From positions 19,009,930 through 19,073,929 of the forward strand of contig OX393566.1 of the NCBI GenBank assembly GCA_947652115.1: a stretch of DNA of 64,000 nt. The letters run 5' to 3'. Positions 11,993 to 23,027 of this stretch are shown here, one piece after another (the first letter of the stretch is position 1; the number at the start of each line of letters is the position of its first letter). The translations under genes and the position numbers were made by a program. The notes beneath the pieces were generated by a model. It did not search any database. It was not told the origin of the DNA and saw only the letters and a list, made by a program, of their open reading frames with translations. This DNA is from Blastomussa wellsi (lineage: Eukaryota > Cnidaria > Anthozoa > Scleractinia > Plerogyridae).

Positions 11993-12702
11993 TAAGTACC
12001 AAGACAGCAGTTGCCGATATTTACAAAGATGAAGGAAATAAAGAATACCGAAATGGGGAATATAACTATGCCATTGTTTGCTATACTGAGGGCATCAAAA
12101 TAAACTCTAACAACGAGAATCTTAATGCAAAACTGTTGACAAACAGAGCAACTGTCCATTTCCGTTTAGGTGAGAATTGCCCTTTTTTATTTGTATTTTC
12201 TTGACTTATTTTTCCTCATTTAAGCCCACAAAATACAACGTTTTTACAGTTCTTTACCACGACAGACTGGAATTGTTTGAATGTTACAATTTTATTCCCA
12301 GGGAATTATCGTGAAGCCCTGAGTGATGCAGAGGCAGCGAGAAAGCTACAGCCAGCTTATCTGGAGGCAATAAAAACAGGTATAATTTCTTACCTCTCAC
12401 TATATGTCATACCGCATGCAGAGTTCATTTGTAAAATTAATTTTCATTTTGCAGAAAGCAGAGAGTGATAAATTGGGGATTGCCATATCCAACTGAAAAA
12501 TGCGGTAGTTAGTAGTAGGCAATTAGTGCATATATATGTATCGTCACATTTATATGACATTTATATGACTTTTTCAGGACCGTGAATTAGTTAAATATAA
12601 ATCATGTGATTGTTTCTTTGTGGCAATATGTTAGGGGCTACTGTCTGTGTGAAGCTGAATCTGTTTGAAGAAGCCATCACATGGTGTGATGAAGGATTAG
12701 CA
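11993..12702 (+). CDS. TPR-CHAT gene: three small N-terminal TPR exons
   Basis: Exons 11993-12169, 12302-12379 and 12635-12702 encode about 2.5 TPR motifs of the Hsp90-cochaperone/TTC type ([20 protein letters not shown], then [19 protein letters not shown]). Donors are GTGAGA, GTATAA and GTATCC; acceptors CCCAG and GTTAG are seen. Codons are split after one base at both internal junctions, so the reading frame is continuous across them. Confidence 0.7.
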
Positions 12703-15700
12703 GTATCCTTTTATCTTTTACAACTGTGATGTGATTAGTTTCACTTTATCGATATTACACTGAACAAAAATGTAGAAAGACGATAGCGTTTACTTTGAAA
12801 TGTCCTCAATTACGGATCGTCGTCGTCGTCGTCGTCATCATTATCATCATCATCATCATCAGTCCCTACTATCCGTTTCTGTCCAAGAGTGGAAACCCAT
12901 CGCCTTCCACTCCTCCACTGTTTGTCTCCACATGTCTCTAGGTCTTCCCCTCAGTTAAATGTAAAGTCTTTAGCCAAGATAGGAAAGCCTCTTAATCCCA
13001 GCTGACTCCTAACTGCTGGTGCTTAAGTTTCTGTAGCGTGAAGTGGATAGGCGTACTGCTTCTCCCACTCTATGGATGATAGTTATCGTAGATAACTGCC
13101 CGGCATTCTTTCAGCTTTCCCTAACAACTCTTCAGTACCTATTTATACTCCTTGGTGGAGAGAAACAACACCGCGACCCCGACCGGGACTTGAACCCGCC
13201 ACTGTTCGATCGGACGTCAAGCTCACTAACTACCAGGCCACGGCGCCTAAAACCCTCAATTACATGTAAAGATAAAGTCTGCTACGAGCCTAGTGGCCTA
13301 TGAAGCCAGAGCTTATCCATGACGTGAAGCGACAGAGTATTTGTACTTAACCCTATAGTGAGAGTTAAGTGTCTTGCCTAAAAACACAACGCAGTGCACC
13401 GGCCCAGGCTCGAGCCCGGACCGTCAGATCCGGAGTCCAGCGCACTAACCATTAGCTGCCACGCCTCCCAAAATTAAGTGTACTACGTTATAAATGTTTA
13501 TTCTTCAGTCAAGAAAAGTAGGGTGAAAAACAAGTTACAATGCTTAACTTTGCAAAGACCGACAGGGATAACGCGACGTTGGCTAAAATAAAGAAAATGT
13601 GTTTAAATGCAAAAAGCACATGCCTAGGCAAGGTGGCGAACAATTCAGAAACTGAAACGGCAGAAGACGAGGTAATACGTTTTAAAATAAATTGATATTC
13701 TTCGAGTTGGAATAGAAAATGTCCAATGAAGGCATGGGCAAACTAAACCTAGCAGAACAAGAAACTATAATTGAATTTTTCATGAAGGTCCAACCAAGAG
13801 GCAGTAGACAAACCAAAACATGACCACCGATGGAAGTGTTTGCTCAGAGCAAAGAGCTTTTAATTAATTTCCAAGGACTCTTAAGTCAGAAGATTTGCAC
13901 AGTAGCTACGAAATAATAAGCAACTGATGATAACCATTGAAATTACTCAATTTTAAAAATAATACCAATCTTCACAACACTTACTAAACTGAAGGACTTT
14001 CAATGACAAGGATAGTGCAAAACGTTTGCTGACAATGACTTCCTAGCAAGATTAGTGCTGCTTGAGTTGTCAGCCATCAAGGATAAAATAAGTTCGTTTG
14101 AATTAAAATAATAAGCCAACAATTCTTTGGTACCAAAATAAATCGGATAATTTTTTGTCACAGTTACAGATACGCCCCGAAGAGCAAAACATAATGAAGT
14201 TTGGGACAGAGCTACAAAAGGATACGCGTATCGCCGGCTTGGCACCAAATATCTTCGTCTACGTGATTTCAAGAAAGCACTTGAGTACTGCCAGCTGCAT
14301 TTAAGTATTGCGAAAGACGTTGGCGACAAAGCTGAGGAAGGAATAGCCTATAGTAACCTTGGTAATGTTTATTACTCTGTTGGTCAACTCGTAAAAGCCC
14401 TGGAGTACCACAAGCTACACCTAAATATTGCCAAGGACGTTGGAGACAGAGCGGGCGAAGCAAGTGCATATGGTAATTTTGGTGTTGCGTATTACTCTCT
14501 TCGTCAGTTCACTGAAGCCCTAGAATACCTACATCTACAGCTCAACATTGTAAGAGACGTTGGAGACAGGGTAGGAGAAGGAAATGCCGCTGGCAACCTT
14601 GGCCTTGTTTATTACTCCCTTTGTCAGTACGCAAAAGCCTTGGAGTACCACCAGCTACAACTCAGTGTTGCCAAAGAAGTCAGAGACAGAGCTCAAGAGG
14701 GAAAGGCCTATGGTAACCTTGGAGTTGCCTATTACTCTATTGGTGATTTCAAAACAGCTCTAAAGTACCACCAACTAGATCTAAGCATTGCCAAAGACCT
14801 TGGAGACAGAGTTGGAGAAGAAAAGGCTTGTAGTGACGTAGGTCTCGCCTATTACGCTCTCAGTGAATTTGAAAACGCCATAGAGTACCACAAGCAACAT
14901 CTAAGTATTGCAAAGGAAATAGGAGACAGAGATGGCGCAGGACGTGCAAATGCTAATCTTGGCCTTTGTTATCTCTCTCTGGGAGATTTCAATAGGGCCC
15001 TAGAGTGTAATAAGGGGCATCTTAGCATTGCCAAAGAGGCTGGGAACGGAACTGAGGAAGGCAAGACATGTGCTAATATTGGCATTGCGTATCACAGTCT
15101 TGGTGATTTCAACAGTGCTTTAGAGTACCACCAGCAGCACCTTAGTATTTCCAAGGATCTTGGTGACAAAGCTGGGGAAGGAGCTGCGTATTCTAACCTA
15201 GGACATGTTTATGACTCTCTCGGTAAGTTCCAAGATGCTGCAGACTACCACCATAGACATCTCAACATCGCAATAAAACTTGAAGACAAAGCTGGAGAAG
15301 GAAAAGCGTATGGTAACCTTGGCCTTGCTTATCTTTCTCTTCGAGATTTCGAAAAAGCTGAAGAAAACTGCCTGTTACACATTGCTATTGCTAAGGAAAT
15401 AGGAGACAGAGAGGGAGAAGGAAAGGGGTTTGGTAACCTGGGCCTTGCGCATCACGACCTCGGTAAATACAAACAAGCCATAGAGGACCACGAGAGGAGT
15501 CTTGTTATTTCCAGAGACCTTGGAGACAGAGCTGGAGAAGGCAGTGCTCTTGCTAACATTGGTGTTGCTTATCAGTCACTCGGTAAATTCGCAAAAGCCC
15601 TGGAGTACCACAAGCTACATCTTGGTATCACCAGGGACGTTGAGGACATATCTGGGGAATCATCGGCGTGTACTAACCTCGGGTTAGCTTACTACTCCAT

Positions 15701-17126
15701 TGGAGACTGGGATAAAGCGGAAGAGTTTTTTAAATTAAGCGTCAGACTGAAAGATAAAACGAGAGATCTTCTTCATGGGAAAGACGATTGGAAGATCAGC
15801 TTCCGTAATTGTCATAAAGATCTTTATACATCTTTATGGATGCTTCAGCTGGAAAAAAACAAGCCTACCGAAGCTCTTTTTACCGCTGAAAAGGGACGCG
15901 GACAAGCTCTAATGGATCTTATGAAATCACAGTATGGCTTGGAATTGTCCCAGTTTGGAACAGGAAAGCAGATGGACGAAATCTCTGACATATCAAAATA
16001 TATTTCATCCCAAACAGTATTTATAGCAATTGGAACCAACGCAATCAATTTCTGGGTGCTTCAAAAAGAAAAGCAGTTTAATTTTGTGCAAAAGGAAAGC
16101 GATAAAGATTTGAAAGGTGTAATAGAAGAAGCTTACCAGAAAATCGGTGTACGTAAAAGTGCAACGTGCGAAAATCGCTCCTTCGAGGCATCAAAAGAAG
16201 AAACATCGGTTAATCAGAGGCCTGAAGAGAAAGGTTTTTCATCGCCAGAATGTGGCGAGAATGCCTTAAAGGAACTGTATAACATGGTCATCAGTCCGAT
16301 CTCACACCTAATAGAAGGTGGCGAAGTAACTATTGTCCCCGATGGTCCTCTATACTTTGCTCCTTTCGCAGCACTTTAAGATCAACATTCCAGGTACTTG
16401 TCTGAAACTTTCAGTATTCGATTAATTCCTTCTCTAACCAGTTTGAAGCTGATGAATGAGTGTGCGGAAGGTCACCATAGTACGACCGGTGCTCTGCTTG
16501 TTGGAGATCCATGGATGGAAGATGTCCGTATCAGAGGAGAGAAGGTCGGGTCGCTCCCGTGTGCTAAGAAGGAGGTAGAAATGATCGGAGAAATTCTACA
16601 GACTGACCCTCTCACTGGAAAAGAAGCAACCAAGGCTGAAGTGTTAAGCAGGCTAAACTCGGCCGCCTTAGTGCATATTGCAGCACACGGTTGTGCGAAA
16701 ACCGGTGAAATTGTGTTGTCGCCTAATCCCACGCGATTGTCCAAAAGACCCAAGGAAAAAGACTTTCTTCTGACGATGAAAGATGTGCTAAATTCGAACT
16801 TGGGAGCACGAATGGTTGTGTTGAGCTGCTGTCACAGTGGCCGAGGGGAGATAAAGGCCGATGGCGTCGTTGGTATTGCACGAGCCTTTTTAGGAGCTGG
16901 TTCCCGTTCTGTTGTCGTATCACTATGGGCGATTGACGACGAAGCCACGCAAAAGTTTATGAAACATTTCTACCAACACCTTTTGGAAGGGCAAAGTGCA
17001 AGCAGGTCCCTCAACCAGGCCATGGAATGTCTGCGAGAATCCGACAACTTCAGTGATGTTAGGTACTGGGCTCCATTTGTACTGATTGGCGATGATGTTA
17101 CCTTGAATTTCGGGCAAACCAGGTAA
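11993..17126 (+). CDS. TPR-CHAT domain protein (TTC28-like), interrupted
   Basis: Multi-exon gene. Recognised exons: 11993-12169 ([20 protein letters not shown], a TPR), 12302-12379 ([19 protein letters not shown]), 12635-12702 ([13 protein letters not shown]), about 13558-13671 ([15 protein letters not shown]), and about 14164-17126. The first three junctions have GT-AG sites and matching phase. The first coding exon with the start codon is not identified. The long exon holds 13 TPR repeats of 40 residues, a helical linker ([18 protein letters not shown]), and a CHAT (caspase-like) domain with the His in HIAAHG (16686-16688) and the Cys in SCCHSG (16830-16832). CHAT proteases cut protein partners; TPR arrays bind them. 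Such genes are abundant in corals, with roles mostly unknown. An in-frame TAA at 16377-16379 interrupts the CHAT domain. The phase from exon 4 into exon 5 does not close cleanly. Confidence 0.75.
12816..12861. repeat. Trinucleotide microsatellite (CGT/CAT)
   Basis: Run of GTC/GTCGTC units passing into CATCAT units within the third intron of the TPR-CHAT gene. Confidence 0.85.
13045..13250 (-). mobile_element. tRNA-derived SINE, minus strand
   Basis: Read on the minus strand, the head from 13250 shows a tRNA-like A box (GTGGCCTGGTAGTTAGTGAG) and B box (GGGTTCAAGTCCCGG). The body includes TCCACCAAGGAGTATAAATA, a motif common in invertebrate tRNA-derived SINE bodies. It lies in an intron of the TPR-CHAT gene. 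Confidence 0.6.
13268..13468 (-). mobile_element. tRNA-derived SINE, second family, minus strand
   Basis: On the minus strand the head reads GGAGGCGTGGC then GGTTAGTGCGCTGGACTCCG with a B box near GGGCTCGAGCCTGG, followed by the body motif GGCAAGACACTTAACTC. The tail contains a CTGGCTTCATAGGCCA-like block. A plus-strand copy is at 22250-22500 and a tail-only copy at 38870-38945. Confidence 0.65.
14227..15726 (+). repeat. 13 TPR repeats in exact 120-bp register
   Basis: Positions 14227, 14347, 14467 and every 120 bp to 15667 begin the same block (for example A-Y-G-N-L-G-V-A-Y), followed by ALEYH-x-x-HLSIAK and GDRAGEG. There is no insertion or deletion in about 1.5 kb. The pattern is that of TPR_12 / LGN-type repeats. 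The reading frame is open from about 14163, well upstream of the first in-frame start-like codon near 14640. Confidence 0.85.
16377..16379 (+). other. In-frame TAA inside the CHAT domain
   Basis: The frame reads [24 protein letters not shown] without any shift, and 248 further codons are open to the natural stop at 17124-17126. In relatives this segment is continuous (typically AALLD), so the stop replaces one residue. The catalytic His and Cys lie after it. Confidence 0.85.
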
Positions 17127-19408
17127 ACAGACAACACTTTTAATTGACTTCTGAAGAAATAACGAAAACCGCCAAAATTCATTGAATGGTAATTTACGCC
17201 TCTAAATACCCCCTGAACATTATTGTACCATTGCATTCCTAATCTTATTACCACTGGAGACATTTTGGGAATAAGGACATTTCCTGGTCCTTGAGGTTTT
17301 TTTTTCTTCAGAGGAAGAAAAATATCCTGGGTCCAGGGAATATGAAGAAGTATGTCAGTGATTGTTCTTTTTGTGTAATGACAAATGGCTACTTAGAATT
17401 ATACCACTATGTATCACTCAATTTGTATACCTCTAGGGACACTTCCACCAGCTAAGAAAGTCAGCTCTCCTCTTAGGTAAGTTACTTTCCCAATCAACCA
17501 CACCTCATCTCTTCTCTCGACGACCACGTGTCACATTAGACTCCAGTGCTGTGCCACAGGTTTCTGTGCCCTTCCAAATGCCGCTGCCAGAGCTCGAGTG
17601 GCGCTGCTGTTGTCTTGTGCTAACAATTGGCTTACTCTTCAGTGGGGGAGGGGGTTGTATTAATCTGTGGGAGTTGGTTAACACTCGTCTCCATATGTGA
17701 AAATGACATTCACGCCTTAGTTGGTGTAGTGGTTAGTCAGCTATCACTGACCCGGATTCAACTCTCGGGGTGCGAAAAAATTATTGTAAAATTAAGTCTG
17801 AAACGAGATTCTCTTCATATAATTGGAAGTGAAAGAGGAATGTCAGTTTTGACAGGGAATTCGGTGAGACAAAACAACACGTACCGTTAGAGCATTTAAC
17901 CCCAGGCCTGATTTTTTTACATTGTTTCTTTAGGTTGCATTATTTTTTGGGCTGGCTGTCTGATTTACACCAAATCTGATAGACTTTTTCTGCTATTTCG
18001 CAATTTCTATGTCTTAAAAGTGCGAAGAGGCGAATTTCAATCCGTAAAAGAAATTCCAAATTCTTTAATTTCAATTCTTAAAAGATGTAGTTATATACAA
18101 ACAAGTTGTAAACCGCGACTTTTCGAGTATTCAAATGACTCCTTTATCGTTAAACCAGTGTATCGCAATGGACGACTGGCGTGATAATCCAAACCGCTCA
18201 CAATTTTTTCCACTTTACGTTCTCCGGTTTGCTCCACAACTAACCGAAGGCTTGAAACAGGCTACTTTTGGCCAAGTTACTATTATTATCAGGAGCCATA
18301 ATAAATTCTAGGTTATCTTTAATCTTTAATTTGAGTACTCCTAAAAAAGTAAAAACTATGGTATACTTTCTGTTGTCGTTGCCATGACACCTTTAAAGTA
18401 GATGATACCAAACGTTAATCTGAGTCCAATAACAGATGTAATTTCGTATCGATCAAAGGAAGGAAGGATTGCTAAAAAGCTGATGATAAAAAATGTTAGG
18501 TGAGGTCCGAAAAAAACTTGTTTCGAGCATCTGAAGCTAAACCAACAACAAAATAACGTATTTACACAATTACAATTCGAAAGAGTTTCCTTTCTGTTAG
18601 CAAGGTATACAGTCAAGACCAGAGGCTAATCGCAGCCTGCAATCTGGAAAGAAATCTAGGACACTAGATTGGTTTTCATGTGACGTCATAAAATTCTGAA
18701 ATCAAAATTAGGCCTGCCAAATTTCCGTTGCCACTAGGTGTAAGGTGGACTAAAAATATATATTTTCGCAAATTTTCAGCTCGATAGTTCACTTCGTTTT
18801 GAAAACAGAGCATTTTGAATATTTGAGTTTCCGCCGTATGTGACATCAAGCCGAACGCCGTGGCAAAGTTGTTTTGTTGTAGAAAAAGCCTATCCTTCCG
18901 ATTTTCAGCAGTTTGAACATTTAAGATATAATAAATGGTGTTATGTGAACGTACGATAGCTCATGAGCCCAAGCAGTCGCTATTATTGCATAATTGAGTT
19001 CCAGATGGTTTCTCGGGCATCACGGCGGCCATATTTGTGTTCCTCGGAAGGACACAAATATGGGGTCTCCATACTGAGCTTTGTAAATTTGCGTGGAACG
19101 TTTCGGTAAATAACTCGCGAACGGCACGCCGCACAGGCCTGAGACTTCTAGAAATTGTTTATTTATTTAACATCTACACTCTCTGAAATTCTTAACTTCT
19201 GTGGTTAAATTGTTTCGAATTTAGTTTTTAATTGCGTGACAGTGAAAACGACCAATTGACAATCTTTTTGATTTTTTTGTTCAAAAGTGAGTGCGGTAAT
19301 TGACGTTCAATTAATCATTGCAGTTATAGAGAAAAAAGTCTTGCACTGTTCCTTTATATACAGCCCCAACAGAATTTTTGTTAATCGAAAGGTCGAACAT
19401 AATGAAAT
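17127..19408. other. Intergenic region between TPR-CHAT and Mab-21-like genes
   Basis: No gene is supported. A 40-nt exon-like segment at 17437-17476 has CTCTAG before it and GTAAGT after it. A dispersed repeat is present at 18673-18890, listed separately. The two genes converge on this region, so both 3-prime ends are here. Confidence 0.5.
18673..18890. repeat. Dispersed repeat shared with 36082-36310
   Basis: Contains ATGTGACGTCATAAAATTCTG, then a block with GCATTTTGAAT, then GTATGTGACATCA. The same blocks in the same order appear at 36082-36310 in the first intron of the RhoGAP gene (ATGTGACATCACCAAATTCTG, GTGCATTTTGAATTTCAG, GCGTGACATAAAGG). Type unknown; no terminal inverted repeats recognised. 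Confidence 0.5.
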
Positions 19409-21419
19409 TCATCGCAAATTAAAATTCTTCGCAAAACGTCTTTGGTTGAACTCATCTAATGGAATAGGAACAAACACAGCCAGTTGGTGGTCGTGGACAA
19501 AACGATCGTATCCTCTTAGTAGGTAAACACCAGCAAATCTGTATGACAATTTCCCAAGATATGGCTCTTTGTATGACAGGCTGTCTACTATGAGATGGAG
19601 TTTGTTTATCTCCTCCTGGAAGGCGTTTGGATTGCTTAACATAGAACTGATGTTCAATTGAATTTTGAGGTGTTGTGTGAGAAGGCTCGACGCCAGGTAA
19701 AACCTTGGACAACGCCCGTTGTTTTCCACCTCCAGGATTTGGATAACATTCTAAATTGGTTGGTCGTTGAGCAGGCATTTGTGAAATTTCGTAACTGATA
19801 TTCCAATACCATCCAGAGTATTTGTGGGTTGCCCAAGGGAATCTGCCCTTTTAATGTAATTCCTCACAAGAACAACGTCTCCTTGCGAATACGCTTCAAA
19901 CGCCTCGTGCAGTAAGCTGCTCATTTTATCCATGTGCAGGCAATTGTTACCGGGAAAACGGATAAGTTGAGAGACGTTCGGATCCAGACGACGTATATTT
20001 GAATTGACCATATGAACAATTCTTCTAACATGACGGTCGTCGTCATACTTTTCAAATAGTCGTTTCATCTCTTCGAAAGATTCTTCTCCAAGTTGTCTGC
20101 TCTTTGCGTAGTTTTCTGTCAACGAAAAGGTAATGACACTTAGTAATCTTGTGAGGTATCCATCTATATAAGAACAAGGGCCGATTTCATGCATTTTCTG
20201 CAAATTTGATAAGGCCACTTCGGCCCACATTTCCCCCTCCAGAGAAGACAAATCTTGACGCAAGAGCATCCCGACAGACTCTTTTAGCTTTTCTGGCAAA
20301 TTCTGCAAAACGTTCATGTATCCAAGAACATTCTGGTCTGTGGCTTTGTGAATGGGGAAAATGTTACAGGCTTCGACAAAAAAATGTGGAATGTTCCCAT
20401 TATGCAAGGCTAGACGAATTTCTTCCATCATATCTTTAATGAATTCAGTAGTCTTCATGAACTTCCACTTCTCAACTGGAGTTAACTCAATCTTCCACAG
20501 CATCAGGGTTTTGATGTGGTACGAACTCAGTAAATCGTTGTCAAGGAACATGGTTTTAAACACGTATTTTACAATACCAAACATTTTCCTCATTGGAGAA
20601 ATTAGTCGCTCAAAGCATACTATTTCGACCATGGAAAATGATAGCCGAAACTGTGTGTGTTGGTCTTCTGCCGTAGGATTTCCAGCTGGAACAAGAAAGA
20701 GCGGAATGGTTTGAACGATGCTTGATTTCCATGCCGTATCAAATACTGAATCGCTTCCACTTTGCTTGCCCCTCCATTTAAAGGCTACTTGTGGCCAACT
20801 GGCAAGCTTAAGACAAGGGACACCGTCGTATTCGTTTAAAGCACCTTGACCAGAAATAGACGGGCTTATAGTTGAAGATAGAGCTTCGTTCCTTCTATAA
20901 TCCAATCCACAATGTTGTACAACATTCTCTTTAAACTTTGCTGGAACTAACAAGGAAAGCTCCCTCGTCTTTGTCGAAACTCAGAGCCTCTGCAAAGATT
21001 TTCCTGTATTTGTCGTTGCATTCCAAAACTGATTTGTAAGACTGACTTACGTAAACTCTACCAAAGGTGTTGCACATATCTGAATTCGACATAGCGGATT
21101 TTTCGAAAGCAGATGATTTGAAGTATATGCGTTCTTGGTTTCCATCACAACAAATCTCTATTCCAATTACCTCGAACATGTAATCAACGTCTGTTTGACC
21201 ACCCATAGGCAATATTCTTGTTTGTTTTTCAACTCTACTTCCAGCGCGGTGTTGCTTAATCAAGGGAGATAACCGACTTCCTTTCCACACTTCATGGTGC
21301 ATTATTCTAATATTGTCGACTTCCCTTTGCCAAGAATCAAGCTCATCAAGGTATGACTCGAGAAGTGAATTAATGCAATGGAAATTTTCGAAGCACGATT
21401 GTGTCTGGGTTGTTGACAT
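19409..21419 (-). pseudogene. Mab-21 / cGAS-like receptor family gene, two lesions
   Basis: Starts at ATG 21417-21419. The first frame (162 codons) contains a Mab-21 nucleotidyltransferase signature: AGSR at 59-62 and TDVDYMFEV at 76-84, matching the GS and E/D-x-D elements of cGAS-like enzymes, which make cyclic nucleotide second messengers in antiviral signalling. It ends at TAA 20931. The body continues in another frame (FKENVVQHC, then KLASWPQVAFKWRG and WRLSFS-type Mab-21 segments) for 400 codons to a TAG at 19751-19753, then stays open in the same frame for 113 more codons to 19409 with plausible sequence (YRFAGVYLLRGYDRFVH). The frames overlap by 23 nt, so no intron can explain the first break; a 4-nt insertion (AGTT next to GTT) would. 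Two independent lesions argue for a pseudogene. Whether the ancestor was enzymatically active is inference. Confidence 0.7.
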
Positions 21420-22249
21420 TTGTTACTTCGTTGATTTCGCCCAAAGTCCTGGTTCATTTGTGTACTGACTTTATGCAATCTGGAACTACCGGCCCTTGGA
21501 AGAAAATATCAAAAACTACATGTAAGTTAAAACATAGGTAGAAAACAGGTAACCCTGGTTGGCATTAAAAAATAAAGAAATCATAAATGACCCGCATGAA
21601 TTTTCAGCGTATCAAAAAGCGACAATCTTACGGCCAGAATGAATTGCAGTTAACTGCGTTGGCGACTTGGTGTGACCGCAACCAATATGGGGTTCGTGTG
21701 ATAGCAGTCTTGTTGCAAATGTTTTTGGTGTAATCTAGGGCCCTTTTAAAGGGTTCTTGTGATGCAAGTGAGTTTTACGAGGTGGTATGCACGTGATTGG
21801 CCCTACGCGCGCCTAACTCCCGGCAACCTGAAGGCTCAGGAACTGTCTTTTGTCAGGCCTCTCAACTCTCACCACTCTTCATGGTTTTAGTATTACAACC
21901 GAGAAAAATGACATAAAAAATCGTCTAAAGTAAAATCCCTAACTTTTCTTTTCTCAGCTTATTCTCTTTGCTAATATCCTAATCTTCGCTGAAAGTGTTT
22001 TCTCGCAATAAACGCACAAGTTTATACGCAGAGATGCGCTTTCAAATCCACGCGCTAGGCGCTCACGTCGTGTAGATCCAAGCCTCCATCCCCCAGCCCA
22101 TCACTTGAATTTGTATAGTGTGGAATTTACGTGAAACAAAACTAACAAGCACAACGATTTTCCACGGGTCACTCCTGCCGCTCGCGTAAAGTGCAGATTG
22201 CCACCTCACGGGAATTTTTACAACAACGTACAATATAATCATAACCACA
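21420..22249. other. Upstream region of the Mab-21-like gene
   Basis: No gene or repeat recognised. Its promoter would lie here. Confidence 0.4.
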
Positions 22250-22500
22250 GGCGTGGTAACTTAATGCTTAGTGCGCTGGACTCCGGATCGGGCGGTCCGG
22301 GTTGGAGCCTAGCCAGGGCCCTGCATTCCGTTCGTGGGCAAGACACTTAACTCTTATAGTGTCTCTCTCCGCCCAGGTGTATAAGTAGGTAGCGGCGAAA
22401 TAATGCTGGGGGTAGCCCTGCTGTGCATCCCATCCAGGGAGAGTAAAAATACTCCGGCCTGATGGGCCATTAGGCTCTTATGCAGAGTTTACCTTTACCA
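22250..22500 (+). mobile_element. tRNA-derived SINE, plus strand
   Basis: Head GGCGTGGTAACTTAATGCTT then AGTGCGCTGGACTCCGGATC, with a degraded B box (GGTCCGGGTTGGAGCC). Body GGGCAAGACACTTAACTC, tail ACTCCGGCCTGATGGGCC and TGCAGAGTTTACCTTTACC. Same family as 13268-13468 and 38870-38945. Confidence 0.7.
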
Positions 22501-22950
22501 CCAATGCTTGGTAAAAAAACCGTATAAGCAGAGCTAGAAAGAGCGGTTTCAAGAAACATGGGCAGAAAGTATTCATCGAAGTTTTCTTCGTTCTGTTGCC
22601 TGCTATCCTTTTTAAAAAGGAAATTTAAAGCTCTATGAAGTCTATAAAGGACATTTAAAGCCCTGTGAAGTCCTAACCGGTGAAACATTTGATCATGTGA
22701 ACTGCCAACACAGTGGAAAATTTGACCAAAACTTTTCGAAGTCACATCACATGCCTGAGGCATAGTTGATAGAGGGGAATGGTTATGAAGCTCGGCAGAC
22801 AACAAAGGTCCATGACAGTGCACATCGTTTCTTTTGCATGAATTACGTAATGGCAATGTTTATATTGGTAGGTCGCTCTGATAGAAGTTGACAACCATTG
22901 TTTTTCCAGGTTTTGTGCATTGTCAACCCGCAAGAAAGCGAACAAAATCA

Positions 22951-23027
22951 TAGCCTGTGTACATCCGCCTTCTCCCCTCAAAAATCCCCGAGTTTTTTGA
23001 GGGGAGACGGCGGATGTACACAGGCTA
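22951..23027. mobile_element. TAGCCTG miniature element with 9-bp target duplication (copy 2)
   Basis: 77 bp bounded by TAGCCTGTGTACATCCG and CGGATGTACACAGGCTA, a near-perfect hairpin. The 9-bp sequence ACAAAATCA lies immediately outside on both sides (22942-22950 and 23028-23036). Confidence 0.85.

Noticed and set aside
18480..18530. CTGATGA followed by CCGAAAA, a third hammerhead-like candidate
   Set aside because: No closing helix II or stem I could be paired, so the match is probably chance.
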